Program-made: the position numbers and the translations under genes
Assembly (NCBI GenBank): GCA_934729465.1
Contig: CAKVEP010000001.1
Span: 115,521 to 179,520, forward strand
Direction of reading: 5' to 3'
DNA length: 64,000 bases
DNA from: an uncultured Eubacteriales bacterium
Lineage (GTDB): Bacteria; Bacillota; Clostridia; Oscillospirales; Acutalibacteraceae
The notes under the pieces: model-generated
Databases searched by the model: none
Told to the model about the DNA's origin: nothing
The model's input: the letters and a program-made list of their open reading frames with translations, nothing else
Part shown: positions 59,407-64,000 of the stretch, piece by piece
Layout of the letters: each line of letters starts with the position of its first letter
How positions within the stretch are numbered: the first letter of the stretch is position 1

Positions 59407-62400
59407 TTAATACACGTCCCTAGCTTTACTAAACAAATATACCCTCGCTCCTGAGCTGAATTTTATATTATCGTTTTTAACAGTGTGGCTTGCCCTGATA
59501 ACAACCTTTTTATACCCACACATCAGATTAACCACACTATTATCTCCGATATACTTATTTATTGTTCTTAAATTAATCAATTTTTCGATTTTATCCCCAT
59601 CGCTGACAACGGCATACAAACCTTCCATATTATAATATTTTCTCAAATCTTCATTGGAGAATTTTATTTTTACACGTTTATTTTTTAAATTGTCGATACG
59701 CCCCATGTAAATAATTTTGTCTCCTATTTTGAGCGCACCTTCGTGGTCCGGCTGCAAGCACAACACAGCTTCTTCTCCGTGTAAATTTATCGCTGTCCCT
59801 TTATACTCCGCTATTATTCCGCCTGTCACACACATTTTTCCACTACAATCCACTGTTATCAGTTTTTCGTTTGTCTTTTCGCTCCCTATAAATCCCCCTC
59901 TAATATAAACCGTCGCTTTGCTCCCGGCTTTTATATTGTTTATTTCGCCTCCGTTCACTTCAAGCGTACCACACCCGCAAACATTAAAAGTATACCTCCC
60001 CCTACAGGCTCTATATTTTCCGTCGTTAACAATGATTTTGTTTGTTTCCCCATACGAAAACAAGAAACCATCTGAACACCAATTTTCGCTTTTACTGTTT
60101 AAATATACTTTACACCTTTGTCCAAACAGGTTAATCCCTCGACTTCTCACTCCTATCCCGTAGGCGCTTTTAATGGACACATTACTATTAATTATAATAT
60201 TTGAATTATCATGAGCGTCTATAGCACTTAAAGAAGCGTATGGCGAAAATAATCTTCTTGTATTGTCGATACATATACTGTCGTCTAATATAAACGTCAC
60301 TCCGCTTACTACGATGAAATTTATCATAATAAGCCTTCCTCTTCCTCTTATACACAGGTTCCTCGAAATCACACAACGATTTTTAAGACCAAAAGAATTT
60401 TCAAATTTTATTTCGTCGCAGTCTACAATGATTGTCCCAACCTTTTCGTTGCCCACAGCTTCTAAAAATTCACTTTTATTCGTCACCGTTACTATCTCTA
60501 AACTTAAAATATCATTATAGCTTTTACTCATCTTCTCTGCGCTTATAAGCTTACTGTTATTAACATTTATTCTTTGAGAATAATCAAGTGAATTATAGCG
60601 TTCTCTAACGCTTAGTATTTTATCGCTGTTAACAACACTTGGTTCGTCGCTTATGACCTCGATAAGTTCCGACACTGTCAAAGCGTTTTCCTTAACCTTA
60701 GAATTTAAGTTTTTCTCTATAGCAAAACAATCCAGTAAAGAAGAGGTTCTCGTTATAACATCAAACTTATACGATGAAAAATACAATTCCCCATTATTTA
60801 TCTCAACGCTTGAGTAAACCGGACAATCTAAATCTTTTTGTTTCTCTATCGGAAATGTTACTCCTGTATTTTGTTTGTAATTTTTAACACCCGTCGTACC
60901 CGGAACTATATAAAGTGTTCCTCTGGGATTTATAAATGTTTCGTAATCAATTCCGTCTTTTTCAATCACCTTTTTCCTGCAATCTACTTCTTTTCCCATA
61001 CTCATAACAGGCGTTCTAACATAAACGTGGTCATGACCTCCTATAACCAAGTCCACATTTCCCATATACGCAAGCTGAGAAATTTGTTTACCTATATTTT
61101 CAACATCTCTGTCGCTGTGATGCGGACCGTTTGAATAAGGTGATTTATGGGTAATCATTATTTTCCATTGTTTGTCTGTGTTTTCAAGCTCCTGCAACGC
61201 CCAATTATACTGTCTTCTACTAATTTTTCCGTATTCGTCCATGTCATTAGTATTGAGCACGACAAATTTTGCATTGCCGTATTCATACGAATAATAAAAA
61301 CCTGTTTCTAAATTTTGCTTTCTGGCTAGACAAACATTAAAATGACTCAAAACCGAATTTTGTACGCCCGCTCTATACGCTACACCACATCTTCTTGCCT
61401 CGTGATTACCAACAACCGGAACTATCGTATTTTCTTTCCATAGCCTTGAATTAAGAAGCCAGCTCCAGTATTCTTCGTTGTTTCCGTCGTCAACGAAGTC
61501 TCCCATATGAACCGTAAAATGAGAATCTTTTATTCTTTTACACGCATCTGCAAACACTCTTAGAAATAAGCTGTAATCATACTTTACCATTCCTTGAGAA
61601 TCCGCCATAACAATAAATTTTATTTGACTATCGGAGTATGTTTTAAATTTATAAATTTCCTCAAATTCATTGGTTTCTGAATTTCCTATCCTGTAATAAT
61701 AGGATTTGTCCTCTTTTAAGCCAGTCAAATTTACGGAGTATTTTTTTACTTTTTCAACCGAGTAGCTCGACACCAATCCCAAATTAAGAACAGTTTTCAT
61801 TCTCGGTACAATCTCTACATCTGCTTTTATGGAATTAAAACAGTTGAAGTTTTCGTCCTCGGAATACTCAAAGCAAGGTTTACTCTCGTTAACATCCGTA
61901 TACCATCTAAAATTCCGCTCACTTGGTTTTTTACCCATAGTCATTGTGATTTGAGAGTGCTCTAAAGCTTCTTTATTACTTCTATTTTGCTGTAAATTTT
62001 CGCTGTATTCCTGCTCTCTTTGGGCTATGTCGCTTAAAAAGTTACTCGCTATTCCTCCGATTAAATCGCCAAATCCCTTAATAAAACTTGGACTTATATA
62101 ATTTTCTGCCAGATTGTAAATTATCGACTTTATATTAATGTCCATCATCGAGAGCAGTTTCGATACTTGTCCTCGATTAGTTTGACTGTTTAATATTCCC
62201 CTTAAAATTTTAGAGTCGAATGTAACTTTAAAGTCCAAAAACAAATTATCGCTCATGTTAGAGGCTATACTTCCCACCTGTTCGATAATAACCATTATTA
62301 AATCTTCTATGAAATCCGGTTGTTCTATATTGTCGACCGCTTTCTCTATCCAGCTTGGTATATCATTTTTAATTTTGTAATGATTCAAAAGAATGAGCAA

Positions 62401-62904
62401 AACAACATCATAAAGTGTTTTTTCTTCTGACGTTTCCGGTTTATACACCTCAGACTCATCTAATTTTTTAAGTATCTCATCTATTTTACTCACAAAATAG
62501 TCTGAGTTATTAACATACTTTTCTTGAATTTGGTCTATTATGTCGTTCATCAAATCTATTATTTGCTCGTCCGATACTGTTATCCTTCTTATTATCAGTC
62601 TGACAAACCCTATCGGTTCCATTTGAATTCCGCCGTTACGATACTGAACAGAAATTCTGCCCACTCCTCTTCCGAGTTCCACGAACCTCACAGACGCAAG
62701 ATGTTTTCTTACTTTGTCTATCAACAAACTGTCTAAACTTACCCCTGTTAATACTTCTTCAATCTTATTTTTTATTCCCTCTTGTTTAAGCATCTCAAAG
62801 TATGGGCTTACTATCTTCATTATTATATTTTCAAGACTATCGTTTTCTTTGCTGTATTTATTTTCTTTGGCTTTACTTTTATATTTTCTATGTAGAATTT
62901 TCAT
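59407..62904 (-). CDS. Large metallophosphoesterase with N-terminal unknown and C-terminal beta-helix regions
   Basis: A 1165-residue protein with no signal peptide. Residues 1-~325 are a helical region not recognised. About 330-425 resembles the Ig-like domain of purple acid phosphatases (NFRWYTDV, LKEDKSYYYRIG). About 430-640 is a calcineurin-like phosphoesterase: MADSQG (Asp435), HMGDF (Asp469), VVGNHEAR (Asn500/His501), ITHKSPY (His586), GGHDHVYVRT (His624/626), so all metal ligands are present. A linker follows, then from about 830 to ~1050 short strand repeats such as GVTFILDDSICI, NSNIIINSNVSI, GKYRACRGRYTF, GTLEVNGGEIN suggest a beta-helix. Substrate and location are unknown. Confidence 0.8.
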   Translation of the reverse strand: MKILHRKYKSKAKENKYSKENDSLENIIMKIVSPYFEMLKQEGIKNKIEEVLTGVSLDSLLIDKVRKHLASVRFVELGRGVGRISVQYRNGGIQMEPIGFVRLIIRRITVSDEQIIDLMNDIIDQIQEKYVNNSDYFVSKIDEILKKLDESEVYKPETSEEKTLYDVVLLILLNHYKIKNDIPSWIEKAVDNIEQPDFIEDLIMVIIEQVGSIASNMSDNLFLDFKVTFDSKILRGILNSQTNRGQVSKLLSMMDINIKSIIYNLAENYISPSFIKGFGDLIGGIASNFLSDIAQREQEYSENLQQNRSNKEALEHSQITMTMGKKPSERNFRWYTDVNESKPCFEYSEDENFNCFNSIKADVEIVPRMKTVLNLGLVSSYSVEKVKKYSVNLTGLKEDKSYYYRIGNSETNEFEEIYKFKTYSDSQIKFIVMADSQGMVKYDYSLFLRVFADACKRIKDSHFTVHMGDFVDDGNNEEYWSWLLNSRLWKENTIVPVVGNHEARRCGVAYRAGVQNSVLSHFNVCLARKQNLETGFYYSYEYGNAKFVVLNTNDMDEYGKISRRQYNWALQELENTDKQWKIMITHKSPYSNGPHHSDRDVENIGKQISQLAYMGNVDLVIGGHDHVYVRTPVMSMGKEVDCRKKVIEKDGIDYETFINPRGTLYIVPGTTGVKNYKQNTGVTFPIEKQKDLDCPVYSSVEINNGELYFSSYKFDVITRTSSLLDCFAIEKNLNSKVKENALTVSELIEVISDEPSVVNSDKILSVRERYNSLDYSQRINVNNSKLISAEKMSKSYNDILSLEIVTVTNKSEFLEAVGNEKVGTIIVDCDEIKFENSFGLKNRCVISRNLCIRGRGRLIMINFIVVSGVTFILDDSICIDNTRRLFSPYASLSAIDAHDNSNIIINSNVSIKSAYGIGVRSRGINLFGQRCKVYLNSKSENWCSDGFLFSYGETNKIIVNDGKYRACRGRYTFNVCGCGTLEVNGGEINNIKAGSKATVYIRGGFIGSEKTNEKLITVDCSGKMCVTGGIIAEYKGTAINLHGEEAVLCLQPDHEGALKIGDKIIYMGRIDNLKNKRVKIKFSNEDLRKYYNMEGLYAVVSDGDKIEKLINLRTINKYIGDNSVVNLMCGYKKVVIRASHTVKNDNIKFSSGARVYLFSKARDVY

Positions 62905-63023
62905 ATATCATCCTACCTTATAACAACAATAAATTATCATTTTTAGCGGTTATTCAAAGTTTAAAATATTTTATTGGAATATTGTATCGCAATTATAAAC
63001 CAAAATCAAGTTTTACATAAATT

Positions 63024-63857
63024 TTAATTATACATTTTTCTTAGTAACTCTATTTCTTTTGCGTACCCTTCTAAATTATCGTTCGGTGTTTCGAGTATGA
63101 ACGGCAAGTCACGCAACAATTCGTGATTTATAACTTTCTTTAACACTTCTTCTCCCAAGAATCCTAAACCGATTTTTTCATGCCTGTCCTTTTTTGAGCC
63201 AACCGGATTTTTACTATCGTTTAAATGCACCGCTTTAAGATTTTTTATCCCTATAACCTTATCAAATTCTTTAATCACTCCATCAAGATTATTAACAATA
63301 TCATAGCCCGCATCGCTTATATGACAAGTGTCTAAACACACGCCCACCTTTTCTTTTATTTCGATTTTGTCCATTATCCGCCTGATTTCTTCAAACCTCG
63401 AACCAACCTCGCTTCCTTTACCTGACATCGTTTCAAGCAAAATAACTGTACTCTGATTTTCTGTTATTATACTGTTTAACATATCTGAAATTTGCTGTAT
63501 TCCAACATCGACTCCTTGACCTGTGTGACTACCCGGGTGAAAATTATAGTAGTTCCCCGGCACGTACTCCATTCTATTTATGTCGTCTTTCATTATGTTG
63601 AGGGCAAATTGTCTTATTTTTTCGTCCTTTGAGCAAGCGTTGAGTGTATATGGAGCATGCGCCACAATCTTTGCAAAATTTTTTTCTTTTGCTATCCTTA
63701 AAAAATCCGCAACATCACTCTCGTTTACTTGTTTGGCTTTTCCGCCTCTCGGGTTTCTCGTGAAGAATTGAAACGTGTTTGCTCCAATACTTATCGCATC
63801 TTCAATCATTTTTTTAAATCCGCCCGCACTCGATAAATGACATCCTATTTTTAACAT
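63024..63857 (-). CDS. nfo: Endonuclease IV
   Basis: A 277-residue AP endonuclease of the TIM-barrel Nfo family that cuts 5' of abasic sites and repairs oxidised ends. Ligands and motifs are IGCHLSSAGGF, AHAPYTLNA (His), NFHPGSHTGQG (His pair), ILLETMSGKG (Glu), CLDTCHISDAGYD (Asp/His), AVHLNDSK and the closing ILETPND, which supply the three-zinc set. The ATG at 63857 is used because AAGGGTGG lies just upstream. Confidence 0.97.
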   Translation of the reverse strand: MLKIGCHLSSAGGFKKMIEDAISIGANTFQFFTRNPRGGKAKQVNESDVADFLRIAKEKNFAKIVAHAPYTLNACSKDEKIRQFALNIMKDDINRMEYVPGNYYNFHPGSHTGQGVDVGIQQISDMLNSIITENQSTVILLETMSGKGSEVGSRFEEIRRIMDKIEIKEKVGVCLDTCHISDAGYDIVNNLDGVIKEFDKVIGIKNLKAVHLNDSKNPVGSKKDRHEKIGLGFLGEEVLKKVINHELLRDLPFILETPNDNLEGYAKEIELLRKMYN

Positions 63858-63934
63858 TTTAACCACCCTTGCTTATTTTTATCTCTTATTATATTTTACT
63901 ATATTTAAATATATAATTCCATAAAAATAAGCAT

Positions 63935-63976
63935 CCCCCAGCCTAGCTGGGGGTATTTCTTTAACGGGCGAAGCCC
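63935..63976. other. Two GC-rich hairpins at the window edge, possible mobile-element end or terminator
   Basis: CCCCCAGC (63935-63942) pairs with GCTGGGGG (63946-63953), and GGGC (63966-63969) pairs with GCCC (63973-63976) around a three-base loop. They lie in otherwise AT-rich sequence with T-rich stretches on the minus side (ATTTTTAT). Hairpins of this kind occur at ends of IS200/IS605 elements and next to their RNA-guided nucleases, but also as terminators. Sequence past 64000 is needed. Confidence 0.4.
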
Positions 63977-64000
63977 TGTACTACTAGCCGCCTCTAAAGG

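Overview
This window is a chromosomal segment of an AT-rich, endospore-forming member of the Clostridia. The evidence is a SpoVAD gene, an alpha/beta small acid-soluble spore protein, a PdaB-type deacetylase, a PolC-type polymerase, a zinc-ribbon S14, a KOW-domain gene between map and infA, and the pyrH-frr-uppS-cdsA-dxr-rseP-ispG-polC order. Two secreted repeat proteins (GLUG-like and BspA-like leucine-rich) and a glutaminyl-tRNA synthetase would fit a gut-associated clostridial lineage, but that is inference. No plasmid, prophage or CRISPR array is visible. Many starts are TTG or GTG with good Shine-Dalgarno sites, so several starts below are shorter than the longest open frame.

Layout. 1-1.3 kb: the 3' part of groEL. 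1.3-5.6 kb (minus): a small unknown gene, a zinc-ribbon protein after efp, a catalytically degenerate P-type-ATPase-like protein, and rlmB. 5.7-8.7 kb (minus): an iron-uptake operon feoA-feoB-small Cys-rich protein-DtxR regulator. 8.9-10.2 kb (plus): spoVAD and a spore protein gene. 10.2-12.1 kb (minus): a heavy-metal P1B ATPase. 12.4-24.1 kb (plus): pyrH, frr, uppS, cdsA, dxr, rseP, ispG, polC and a permease, which join ribosome recycling, lipid-carrier and isoprenoid synthesis, membrane proteolysis and replication. 24.1-26.7 kb: pdaB, two tRNA-Ser genes, a secreted GLUG-like protein and a tRNA Met-Glu-Val operon. 26.9-31.5 kb (minus): the dgt-dnaG-rpoD operon and a YigZ-family gene. 31.6-35.5 kb (minus): rpmE, a secreted repeat protein, a coiled-coil protein, rsmD and a lipoprotein cyclophilin. 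35.6-37.7 kb: a membrane pyrophosphatase.

37.8-54.1 kb (minus) is one long S10-spc-alpha ribosomal super-operon read from rpsJ to rplQ, with a clear promoter at 54065-54093. It has three departures from the usual plan. The leader holds a 45-codon open frame for a small membrane-like peptide whose stop lies in a hairpin. A two-helix membrane protein sits between rplW and rplB. IF-1 carries an Asn-rich tail that runs through the Shine-Dalgarno site of rpmJ.

54.2-63.9 kb (minus): a secreted leucine-rich-repeat protein, then nfo, a 1165-residue metallophosphoesterase/beta-helix protein, a VanY-type carboxypeptidase, gltX and glnS. The right edge holds two GC-rich hairpins that may be the terminus of a mobile element or a terminator.

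The most unusual items are the pseudo-P-type ATPase, the S10-leader peptide, the membrane gene inside the S10 operon, the tailed IF-1, and the large phosphoesterase. No multi-gene system of clearly novel type was found. Everything here was read by eye; no database search was possible.
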